From Leptospira wolbachii serovar Codice str. CDC (lineage in GTDB: Bacteria > Spirochaetota > Leptospiria > Leptospirales > Leptospiraceae): a stretch of DNA of 64,000 nt. Below, one piece after another: positions 16,948-24,993 of this stretch (position 1 is its first letter; each line of letters starts with the position of its first letter). Below the pieces are notes generated by a model that did not search any database, was not told the origin of the DNA, and saw only the letters and a list, made by a program, of their open reading frames with translations. The stretch is from NCBI RefSeq assembly GCF_000332515.2, contig NZ_AOGZ02000014.1, positions 1,132,001 through 1,196,000 on the forward strand, written 5' to 3'. A program made the translations under genes and the position numbers.

Positions 16948-19142
16948 ACAACTTAGGAACCATCCTTTTATCTGCCTCTCTCGCCATTTTAGTTTTTTCC
17001 GCATTACAAACCATCTACGGAATTTATAAACAAGAACGAAAAGCCATTGAACTTGGCCGTCTTGCTTTAATGACAAATCCATTTGTCATTGTATTAACAT
17101 TTACAGTTCTATTAACACAACTCGCCAGATCCGACTATAGCAACTATTATGTGGTCATGCACTCCAGCGAACATCTACCTTTGTTCTATAAAATGACATC
17201 GATATGGTCAGGTTCTTCTGGAAGTTTGTTGTTTTGGAATTTAATTCTTAACGTTTTCACTTTCATCGTGTTATGGCAAACTCGTAAGTCCATTGAAGAT
17301 AGAATCCCCATGATGAATCTCATCCTTGCGGTTTTATCTGGATTTTTTTCTTTCCTAGCTGTTTTTTATGGAGATGCCCAACCATTCCGCGAGTTTGTTC
17401 CAGAAGCGGCTGCGGGCCGGGGCCTCAATCCCCTACTCCAACACTGGGCGATGATCATCCATCCACCCATTCTTTATATTGGTTATGTAAGTATATCGAT
17501 TCCTTTTGCCATTGCTATGTCAGCCCTTGTGTCTGGCCAACTTTCTGAAGATTGGATGAAGTTCATTCGTAAATGGACTTTGTTTTCTTGGTTCTTTCTC
17601 GGAACAGGAATTTTACTCGGGTCTAAATGGGCCTATGAAGAGTTAGGTTGGGGTGGTTATTGGGCATGGGATCCAGTAGAGAATGCCTCACTTATGCCAT
17701 GGCTTCTGACCAGTGCCTTTGTCCACTCGGTTGTGATCCAAGAACGTAGAGGGATGTTAAAGTTCTGGAATATGTTACTTGTGATCCTTGCTTTCCATTT
17801 CAGTTTGCTCGGAACCTGGATCACTCGTTCGGGAGTTTTGGAAGGTCCTCATAGTTTTTCTAAGTCTACGATTGGAACTCCTTTTATCATCTACATCATT
17901 GTCAGTTTTCTTTTCTTTACCGGCTTTGTAATTTATAGGAGAAAAAATCTCACTCCAGAAAGAAACTTAGAAGCCATCACTTCGAAAGAAGGTAGTTTTC
18001 TTTTAAATAACTTTTTACTCGTTCTCTCAACCGCAGCAATCCTGTTAGGTGTTTTTTCCCCTCTTTTGTATGGAAAAGAATTCAAGGCTCCTTGGTTTAA
18101 TTCTTGGGGAGTTCCTGCAGGAATTTTTCTTTTACTCCTTATGGGTGCCGCACCACTTCTTGCTTGGCGAAAAGGGGCCGGAGCCGTATTTTTTTCTACT
18201 CTACTGAAACCTTTTATTGCGGGAATCATCGGTGGTGGATTGTACATCCTTTTCTATTCCCAAAATTTTACCAAACCAGACAGTAAGTATGGGGATGTAC
18301 TTGCCGAAGTGTATTCGGTTCTAACGGTTACGATCGGTATCTTCACCATATCTGGGATCATCCAAGAATACTACCGCGGGATCAGAGCTCGTCTTGAAGA
18401 GTTTAAAAATGAGAATTTCTTTGTGGCCGGGTATCGGATGTTACTCAAAAACAAACGTAGGTATGGTGGGTATTTAGTTCACTTTTCACTTGTTCTAATC
18501 TTTATTGGTTATGCAGGAAACGCATTTAAAATCAATACTTCAGTTAGATTTTTTTATGAACTCCAACCACCTACTTCAGAAGAGATCGTCTACCAATCTA
18601 TCGACAAAGCAATGATAGGTGGATATCAAATAGAAGCTTCCACTCTCAAATTAAAACCAGTCCTAATTTCAGGTCTTGGTGGAGAACCTAACATCCAAAA
18701 TGTGATTGTTTCCCAAGAGGGCACTTATGGAATCTTTCGAGGGACAGACAAACTTTCGGATTTAGTTACCGAACGTAGGTTTTACCCACAGATCTCTCAC
18801 CTAACGGGAGATTTTGAAACTCACATTCCCACCAGTGAACCAGCCATCCTTTCTATGGCAAAAGAAGATTTTTACATCCAACTTGGTGCCATTGAAACTT
18901 CTGATCTCAAATCAGAAAACCCAGACCTACCTTTGATGTTTATGCAGTATTACTTCACACCAGGGAGTGAAATGGACAAACTCAAACTCTTTCTCAACTT
19001 TCCAAAACAGATTGTGGCAAACTTAGAAGTTTGGGTGAACCCACTGGTAAAACTCATTTGGCTTGGGTCTCTTTTGTATTTCCTGACAGGAATCTTTTTG
19101 TTACTCCCAATTGGAGAAACCAAAAAGAAAACGGTAGATTAA
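16944..19142 (+). CDS. ccmF: Cytochrome c haem lyase subunit CcmF
   Basis: A 732-residue polytopic protein of the haem-handling family. The tryptophan-rich WGGYWAWDPVENASLMPWL segment (WWD domain) lies at about residue 235, conserved His residues occur in QHWAMIIHPP and SAFVHS, and a periplasmic C-terminal domain (about 530-700) precedes the last helix. CcmF attaches haem from CcmE to apocytochrome c at the periplasmic face. It is translationally coupled to ccmE through an ATGA overlap and lies three bases before ccmH. Confidence 0.95.
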   Translation: MNNLGTILLSASLAILVFSALQTIYGIYKQERKAIELGRLALMTNPFVIVLTFTVLLTQLARSDYSNYYVVMHSSEHLPLFYKMTSIWSGSSGSLLFWNLILNVFTFIVLWQTRKSIEDRIPMMNLILAVLSGFFSFLAVFYGDAQPFREFVPEAAAGRGLNPLLQHWAMIIHPPILYIGYVSISIPFAIAMSALVSGQLSEDWMKFIRKWTLFSWFFLGTGILLGSKWAYEELGWGGYWAWDPVENASLMPWLLTSAFVHSVVIQERRGMLKFWNMLLVILAFHFSLLGTWITRSGVLEGPHSFSKSTIGTPFIIYIIVSFLFFTGFVIYRRKNLTPERNLEAITSKEGSFLLNNFLLVLSTAAILLGVFSPLLYGKEFKAPWFNSWGVPAGIFLLLLMGAAPLLAWRKGAGAVFFSTLLKPFIAGIIGGGLYILFYSQNFTKPDSKYGDVLAEVYSVLTVTIGIFTISGIIQEYYRGIRARLEEFKNENFFVAGYRMLLKNKRRYGGYLVHFSLVLIFIGYAGNAFKINTSVRFFYELQPPTSEEIVYQSIDKAMIGGYQIEASTLKLKPVLISGLGGEPNIQNVIVSQEGTYGIFRGTDKLSDLVTERRFYPQISHLTGDFETHIPTSEPAILSMAKEDFYIQLGAIETSDLKSENPDLPLMFMQYYFTPGSEMDKLKLFLNFPKQIVANLEVWVNPLVKLIWLGSLLYFLTGIFLLLPIGETKKKTVD

Positions 19143-19145
19143 CTA

Positions 19146-19766
19146 ATGAACAGCGAAATTCTTTTTCATACAAACCGCCAGCCCAGAAATGTTATTTCGA
19201 AATCAAAACTATGGATGGTTGGTTTCTGCATCCTCTTACCAAGTCTTCTATTCGCACAGAAAACGACTACCAATCTAAAAGAGGAAGGTCAAATCCAAAC
19301 CTTTTTAAAAGTAACGGAACAAATTCGTTGTATCTGTTTGCCGAGCCTTCCTATCCAATCTTGTTCGTTCAATATGTGCGCGGCTTCCAGTTACCTCAAA
19401 ACCTTTATTGAAAACCGGATCAAAGACGGAATGAAGGAAGAGGAAATCATTTCGAAAATGGAAAATGGTTTCGGTGACTCTGTTTTAAAAGACCCCATTG
19501 TGGTAATGTTTCAGGAAAATGGGAACCAGGGAATGGTGGATTCCATTGTATATGGATTTGGACCAAAAATTCTAGCCCAACCGGATGGAACCTGGATCAA
19601 CTTCACCTTATTTGCATTAGGTGCTTTTGGACTTTTTGGAATTTATAAATTTGGGACCAGGAAAAAGAAAGAAACTCCAGAGGCAAATCCTAAGCCATCA
19701 AGTGATCAAAAGTCTACCACAGAACAAATCAAAAACAGAATTCGTAAATTCGAAGAAGAAACTTAA
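19146..19766 (+). CDS. ccmH: CcmH-like cytochrome c maturation protein with a CxC motif
   Basis: A 206-residue protein: a hydrophobic N-terminal segment (about 22-38, possible signal ending LLFA-Q), the CcmH redox region (about 55-120), a membrane helix at about 150-170, and a charged C-terminal tail. The usual LRCxxC is replaced by IRCIC, with Cys62 and Cys64, followed by Cys73 and Cys78. The segment ENRIKDGMKEEEIISKME is the three-helix part typical of CcmH. CcmH reduces or holds the apocytochrome CxxCH thiols. Third gene of the ccmEFH cluster; ccmA, B, C and G are not in this window. Confidence 0.82.
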   Translation: MNSEILFHTNRQPRNVISKSKLWMVGFCILLPSLLFAQKTTTNLKEEGQIQTFLKVTEQIRCICLPSLPIQSCSFNMCAASSYLKTFIENRIKDGMKEEEIISKMENGFGDSVLKDPIVVMFQENGNQGMVDSIVYGFGPKILAQPDGTWINFTLFALGAFGLFGIYKFGTRKKKETPEANPKPSSDQKSTTEQIKNRIRKFEEET

Positions 19767-19837
19767 GTCGACTAAACTTTCACAAAGGACAGATCGATTG
19801 ATTCAATCGGTTTTCTATTTGGTTGGTTGAAGATTGG

Positions 19838-20995
19838 TCAGAGAGAATTCCACTTCTCCCGTAAAAGAACGAGTTCCTTTACAAGATGATGGATATCCTC
19901 TAGTCTTAGTTTTGCATTCAAACTAAGACGTAACCGAGGTGTCGGAACTGTTGGAGGTCGGATGGCCCGCACATCCAAACCCGCATCTTGTAAATATGCA
20001 GCATAGAATAACGACTGTTTTTCAGTATCAAGTAAGATCGGGACAATATGAGACGTGGAGTTAGTAATCAAAAAACCATTTTGTTTCAGAGAATCCTTTA
20101 ATTCCTTTGCCATCGCTAACAAATTCTCCCTTTCTTTGTCCATGGAACGGAGTAACGAAAGTGCAAAAGAGGCAAGTTTCGAAATCATGGGAAGCGGGGC
20201 AGTAGAAAAAATAAAAGACCGCATTACATTCACTAAGTGATCACGACCCATTTTTTTGGTAACGATGATCCCACCTTCAAGTCCTAAAGACTTTCCTAAG
20301 GTATAAACCCTGTAATCGATAGATTGAATTTCAGAGGAGGAAAGGTCTTGGAAAACAAGTCCCTTACCCATAGGGCCATAAACTCCGAAAGCATGAGCTT
20401 CATCCAATACGAGCACAAATCCAAATTCTTTCTTTAAAGAAAGTAGAGTTTTTAAATCGGGAGAATCTCCATCCATACTAAACAAAGATTCTGTGACCAC
20501 GATCCGTTTTTTTTTGCCTGTTGAATCTTCCACATCTGCCTTCTCTAAAAGAGATCGTAAATGGTTTAGATCTAGATGGTTGTAGTATTTTTTTTGGGCA
20601 CCGGAAATACGAATCCCATCTAAAATGGATGCATGATTGAGGCGATCGGTAAACACATAACAGTCGGGAGCCGCAATGGAATCCAAAAGACCAAAATTTG
20701 CGGTAAAACCCGTTGAAACAAGAAGTGCCGCCTCCCCCTCCACAAAACTTGCAAATTCAGATTCAAACTGCTCCATGGAAGTGGAATTTCCCCGAACCAA
20801 TCGGGAAGCAGTCGAACCAAAGGGGTAAATCTCCTTCTTCGATTGGAAAAATTCCAACATACTTGGATTAGTTGCAAGACCCATGTAATCGTTGGAACAA
20901 AAGTCAATTCCTTGGTAGGAACGAGTTTCCCGAAACAATTGTTTTTCACGTATGGTATCTAGTTTCTTTTGGACTTCTTCCCAATGGTCTGCCAC
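19838..20995 (-). CDS. bioF: 8-amino-7-oxononanoate synthase-type enzyme
   Basis: A 385-residue alpha-oxoamine synthase, fold-type I PLP. It has the CSNDYMGLA opening, GSTASRLVRGN, the DRLNHASILDG His region, LDEAHAFGVYGPMGKG, and the PLP lysine in TLGKSLGLEGG. BioF condenses pimeloyl-ACP (or CoA) with alanine in biotin synthesis. The close relative Kbl (2-amino-3-ketobutyrate ligase) is the main alternative; length and the SRL-RGN context favour BioF. No other bio gene is in the window. A small hairpin at about 19793-19807 separates its 3' end from ccmH. Confidence 0.82.
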   Translation of the reverse strand: MADHWEEVQKKLDTIREKQLFRETRSYQGIDFCSNDYMGLATNPSMLEFFQSKKEIYPFGSTASRLVRGNSTSMEQFESEFASFVEGEAALLVSTGFTANFGLLDSIAAPDCYVFTDRLNHASILDGIRISGAQKKYYNHLDLNHLRSLLEKADVEDSTGKKKRIVVTESLFSMDGDSPDLKTLLSLKKEFGFVLVLDEAHAFGVYGPMGKGLVFQDLSSSEIQSIDYRVYTLGKSLGLEGGIIVTKKMGRDHLVNVMRSFIFSTAPLPMISKLASFALSLLRSMDKERENLLAMAKELKDSLKQNGFLITNSTSHIVPILLDTEKQSLFYAAYLQDAGLDVRAIRPPTVPTPRLRLSLNAKLRLEDIHHLVKELVLLREKWNSL

Positions 20996-21056
20996 AACTA
21001 CCAGTTTTCTTTTTCCGTAATATTTTCCGATTTAATTTTTTATCCATTTTGTTAGA

Positions 21057-21824
21057 ATGATCCCACAGATGAGTCTCCTTCCTCCCGATGTAATCCATCG
21101 AATCCGTTCTGCCCGCAATATTTTGTTTCTTACGGGTGCGGGTGTTTCTAGCGAAAGTGGAATTCCTACCTTTCGTGGAGAGGGAGGCTATTGGAAAACG
21201 TACAAAGCAGAAGAATTGGCAACACCCGAAGCCTTCCTTAGACATCCTGATGTGGTCTGGGAATGGTATGACTGGCGACGTGGAATTTGCCGCGAAGCAA
21301 AACCCAACGAAGGACACCTAACGATTGCAAAATGGCAATCGTTTTCCCCATCCGTTAACCTCATCACACAAAATGTCGATGGCCTCCATCCAAAAGCTGG
21401 GAGCAAAAACCTTCTTGAAATTCATGGGAATATATTCCGTGCACGTTGTACGCATTGTCAGGCAAAATACCATCTGGAAGAGGATGGCCTAGACCAACCA
21501 GGAATCAAGTTCTGTACGACATGCGAATCTTTGTTACGGCCAGACATTGTTTGGTTTGGAGAAGGTTATGACAACCGCCTCCTCACAAAAGCTTGGGAAC
21601 TAAGTAAAGTTGCCCATGTTGTGTTTGTGATCGGAACCAGCGCCAATGTTTCAGTTCCTGCAAATTTAGCTCTAACAGCCATCCGTAACGGTGCCCTGGG
21701 AATTGAAATCAATCCAGAAACCACGTCACTGACTCCGTCCATACAACTTCACTTTGGTGGGAAGTCCGGAGAAATCCTCCCAGAGATATTTAACGATGTC
21801 TTTCCTGATGGACAACCACAGTAA
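21057..21824 (+). CDS. cobB: Sir2-family NAD-dependent protein deacylase
   Basis: A 255-residue class III sirtuin. NAD-binding GAGVSSESGIPTFRG is near the N-terminus, the catalytic His lies in QNVDGLHPKAG / LEIHGN, and a zinc ribbon uses CTHC and CTTC pairs. WEWYDWRR supplies the Tyr and Arg that in CobB/SIRT5 relatives bind acidic acyl-lysines, so desuccinylase activity is plausible beside deacetylation. The gene is divergent from bioF, with the starts 61 bases apart. Confidence 0.92.
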   Translation: MIPQMSLLPPDVIHRIRSARNILFLTGAGVSSESGIPTFRGEGGYWKTYKAEELATPEAFLRHPDVVWEWYDWRRGICREAKPNEGHLTIAKWQSFSPSVNLITQNVDGLHPKAGSKNLLEIHGNIFRARCTHCQAKYHLEEDGLDQPGIKFCTTCESLLRPDIVWFGEGYDNRLLTKAWELSKVAHVVFVIGTSANVSVPANLALTAIRNGALGIEINPETTSLTPSIQLHFGGKSGEILPEIFNDVFPDGQPQ

Positions 21825-21903
21825 AGTATTGATCCAAATACTTAAACTTGCGCTTTCGTAAAATGAAGACTTACAAATCATTGAATATAACAAAGAGACT
21901 TAT

Positions 21904-22260
21904 ATGACCACCATTGCCTTACTTATCCTTTCCAATATATTTATGACCTTTGCTTGGTATGGACACCTAAAGTTTGCAAAATCCAGCAATATGTTTTATA
22001 TCATTCTCTTTTCTTGGGGAATTGCATTTTTTGAATATGTACTAATGGTTCCGGCAAACCGAATTGGATATACTGTTTATAAATTTGAGGGGTTCCAATT
22101 AAAAATCATCCAAGAAGTGATCACTATCTTTGTGTTCATTCTGTTCGCGACCCTTTTCCTAGGAGAAAGGCTCAAATGGAATTATATCGTTAGTTTTGGA
22201 TTGATTCTTCTTGCGGGTTACTTTGCGTTTGGTTTTGGAAACAAATCAAACGGACACTAA
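21904..22260 (+). CDS. DUF486 small membrane protein (DMT superfamily-like)
   Basis: A 118-residue protein with four membrane helices (about 3-20, 30-50, 70-90, 98-115). MTFAWYGHLKF and FEYVLMVPANRIGY are typical of DUF486. Members resemble half-size drug/metabolite transporters, but no substrate is known. Its 3' end overlaps the convergent coaB by 15 bases. It lies 79 bases after cobB and is probably transcribed separately. Confidence 0.85.
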   Translation: MTTIALLILSNIFMTFAWYGHLKFAKSSNMFYIILFSWGIAFFEYVLMVPANRIGYTVYKFEGFQLKIIQEVITIFVFILFATLFLGERLKWNYIVSFGLILLAGYFAFGFGNKSNGH

Positions 22261-22923
22261 GAACTGCACGAGTGCTTCAGCAATTTTTTCTTTAGGTAAT
22301 GGCCCAATTTCTTTTTCTAATCCATTGGCACTAAAGATACGAATGCTGGAATCCACTTCTCCAAAACCTTTGCCCGCACCCACATAATTTCCTACAATGA
22401 AGTGAAGACCTTTTCTTGTTAGTTTGTCTTTTGCATACCTTTCAAGTTCTCGAGTTTCGGCAGCAAACCCTACACGAATCGAATTTTCTATTTTGTGTTC
22501 CGTGACATACTCGGTGACTTGTTGTAATACATCAGGGTTTTCTTCTAACTCGAGGAGAAGACCTTTCGTTCCTTCAGAAGTTTTTTCTTTTTTGATTTTG
22601 TGTTCTGCTGTCATAATGGGGCGAAAATCCGCAGGAGCTGCGGCCATCACAAGCAAACTATCGTTAGTAATTTGAGACAAAACAGCATCTCGCAATTGGA
22701 TGGTGGTTTCCACTTCGATATTGAGTTTGGCACCTGGCACATTTGTATATCGTTCCAATGTATTTCCATGGATATAAATCACTTCGACAGGGTATAACAA
22801 AAAGGATTTTGCAATCTCATAACCCATTTTTCCCGAAGAGGCATTAGAGATATAACGTACAGGATCAATCCATTCCCGAGTTGGGCCCGAAGTAACGATC
22901 ACTCGTTTGAATTTTAAGTTCAT
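22246..22923 (-). CDS. coaB: Phosphopantothenate-cysteine ligase (stand-alone CoaB)
   Basis: A 225-residue protein equivalent to the C-terminal half of bacterial Coa[19 protein letters not shown] and [10 protein letters not shown] form the nucleotide-binding start, [10 protein letters not shown] the middle, and VGFAAET and a Lys-Gly loop follow. It joins cysteine to 4'-phosphopantothenate in coenzyme A synthesis. It overlaps coaC by 4 bases, so the two halves, normally one protein, are made as separate coupled products. Confidence 0.88.
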   Translation of the reverse strand: MNLKFKRVIVTSGPTREWIDPVRYISNASSGKMGYEIAKSFLLYPVEVIYIHGNTLERYTNVPGAKLNIEVETTIQLRDAVLSQITNDSLLVMAAAPADFRPIMTAEHKIKKEKTSEGTKGLLLELEENPDVLQQVTEYVTEHKIENSIRVGFAAETRELERYAKDKLTRKGLHFIVGNYVGAGKGFGEVDSSIRIFSANGLEKEIGPLPKEKIAEALVQFLVSV

Positions 22924-23450
22924 GAATTTTTTGTATGGAGTTTTAAAATTTGTTCAGTGATGGATTCCACAGTAGCAAGTTTACCGTATCCTTCATCACC
23001 ACAAACAACAATTCCCTTATCGGGAGAGACGATGGTCACACCATCAGCTTCCAAAGTTTTTAAATTTCTTTGGACCGCAGGGTGTAAATACATTCCCGGA
23101 TTCATTGATGGGGCAACTAACACAGGAGAGGTGCAGGCCAAATAGGTAGAAGTAACTAGATCATCAGCAATCCCATTGGCCATTTTTCCAATGATATTGG
23201 CGGAGGCAGGAACCACGGCGAGAACTGAGGCAATGTTTTTGATTTCGATATGGGCCATACCCGTATCAAATTCGTCCACTCGGACGGGTTTTCCGGTTAA
23301 GGCTTCAAAGGTAATCTTTCCAACAAATTTTGTAGCATTGGAAGTCATGATCACGCGGACAGGGTATCCTTGTTTGGTAAGTCCTCTTACCAAATCACAA
23401 GCCTTGTAAGAAGCTATGGATCCAGAAACAGCAATCACAATTTCTTTCAT
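22920..23450 (-). CDS. coaC: Phosphopantothenoylcysteine decarboxylase (stand-alone CoaC)
   Basis: A 176-residue flavoprotein of the HFCD family. [16 protein letters not shown] binds FMN, MAHIEI holds the catalytic His, [18 protein letters not shown] and APSMNPGMY are the substrate and subunit-contact motifs, and CGDEGYGKL carries the active Cys. It decarboxylates phosphopantothenoylcysteine in CoA synthesis. The ATG is one base after the stop of the upstream CorC-like gene, giving a corC-coaC-coaB operon. Confidence 0.9.
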   Translation of the reverse strand: MKEIVIAVSGSIASYKACDLVRGLTKQGYPVRVIMTSNATKFVGKITFEALTGKPVRVDEFDTGMAHIEIKNIASVLAVVPASANIIGKMANGIADDLVTSTYLACTSPVLVAPSMNPGMYLHPAVQRNLKTLEADGVTIVSPDKGIVVCGDEGYGKLATVESITEQILKLHTKNS

Positions 23451-24821
23451 CTACCTGTCCTCGTAAGAGAGCTCCCTCTCCATTTCAGAATCATTATCTT
23501 CTTCTAATTTCGGAGTAAACAAAATAGAAATGATTTTATTTCCTTCCATTTTTTTTACTTTAAGGCTTCCCTTTTTAATTTGAACGATGCTACCTTCTTT
23601 TGGCATATCTTCGTTCTTTTCCATAAAATAACCAGCGATGGTGCGAACTTCTTCCATATCCGAAGGTTCTTCCCCTTCCAAAATACCCGATAAACTGGAA
23701 AGCTCTGTTTCTCCATCAAGAGTAATGGCTTTTGTTTTTTTATTGGTTGAAGTCACATCAACTTCATCAGAGTCCGTTTCATCTCGGATTTCACCAAAAA
23801 ATTCTTCAATGATATCTTCTAAGGTAAGTAAACCGGAAACTCCACCGTATTCATCAATGACAATCGCCATGTGTTGTTTCTTCTCACGAAGTTTAGTCAT
23901 CACACGTTCAATAGACATCGATTCTGGAACCTTTACAAAATCCTTTTCCATGATCACAGTAATCTTTTCTTTTTTGCCTTTTGCAGAAAGATGGGCTGCT
24001 TGCCATTTTAAATATTTCTGTACATGGACAATTCCCACAATGCGATCCAAAGTTTGGTCATAAACCGGGTATCTTGAGAAACTATGTTCTGCAATGAGGG
24101 GAAGCATTTTATCTATCGTTGACTCTTGTGAAATGCCAATGATAGAAAGTCTATGTGTCATTACGTCTTTGGCAGTATGTTCGGAAAAATCAAAAGTCTT
24201 TTGGATGAGTTGCATTTCCGCATTATCAATCCGACCTTGTTTCCTTTGTTCTTCGATGATGATCATCAATTCTTCCGCAGAGTGAACATACTTATCACCC
24301 GTACGTTGTAACCGGAAAAGTGTAAGAACACCTCCCGCCAAACGATTCATAACGAATGTGACAGGAAAGAAAAGATAGTAAAACAACCACATAGGGCCAG
24401 ACACTCCAAGAGCAATTGCTTCTGTGTTTTGAATGGCAAGGGTCTTCGGAACTAGTTCTCCCAAAATCACATGAAGGAGTGTGATGAGAGTGAAGGATAC
24501 TCCTATAGAGATGCTATGGATGGTAACAAGATCCAATTCAATATGAAACATACGAAGGAATCCAGAAACGACACTCGCAAATAAAGCTTCGCCGATCCAT
24601 CCAAGAAGTAGGCTTGCGACAGTGATTCCCACTTGGCAAACCGATAACATATCATCAATTTTAGAGACAGCCTTTTTGGTAAGATGAGCCATAGCTCTGT
24701 TTTCTTTGACAAGCTCCTCTAGGCGAGAGGGGCGGAGGGAGACCATAGCAAACTCTGCTGCTACAAAGAAACCATTGACAAAGACGAGGAGGAAGATGAG
24801 AAAGATGCCGATTATTTCCAT
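23451..24821 (-). CDS. CNNM/CorC-type membrane protein with CBS domains
   Basis: A 456-residue protein: a CNNM (DUF21) membrane domain with about four helices (1-195), a CBS pair (about 210-335, with KDVMTHR and YPVYD), and a CorC_HlyC domain (about 350-440). The IDEYGGVSGLLTLEDIIEE segment is diagnostic. Relatives are Mg2+/Co2+ exporters or regulators; the old name hemolysin C is misleading. The C-terminus is very acidic. First gene of the corC-coaC-coaB operon, with a 172-base gap upstream. Confidence 0.9.
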   Translation of the reverse strand: MEIIGIFLIFLLVFVNGFFVAAEFAMVSLRPSRLEELVKENRAMAHLTKKAVSKIDDMLSVCQVGITVASLLLGWIGEALFASVVSGFLRMFHIELDLVTIHSISIGVSFTLITLLHVILGELVPKTLAIQNTEAIALGVSGPMWLFYYLFFPVTFVMNRLAGGVLTLFRLQRTGDKYVHSAEELMIIIEEQRKQGRIDNAEMQLIQKTFDFSEHTAKDVMTHRLSIIGISQESTIDKMLPLIAEHSFSRYPVYDQTLDRIVGIVHVQKYLKWQAAHLSAKGKKEKITVIMEKDFVKVPESMSIERVMTKLREKKQHMAIVIDEYGGVSGLLTLEDIIEEFFGEIRDETDSDEVDVTSTNKKTKAITLDGETELSSLSGILEGEEPSDMEEVRTIAGYFMEKNEDMPKEGSIVQIKKGSLKVKKMEGNKIISILFTPKLEEDNDSEMERELSYEDR

Positions 24822-24993
24822 AGAAACTCGAACACCACTAAAGTATTATGATCAGGGTCCATTGCGTATGAGGAATAGAATTAAGTATTTTGGACCGATC
24901 TTCCAGTGTCGCCTACATTTTGACTCATTTTTGCGGGAAATGCGAAAGCAGACGAAACTCCGAACCAAGGAATTTGGTCTGATTATGTCACTC

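Noticed and set aside
23451..24821. Hemolysin
   Set aside because: The domain order is CNNM-CBS-CorC, a metal transport type; the hemolysin name is historical.
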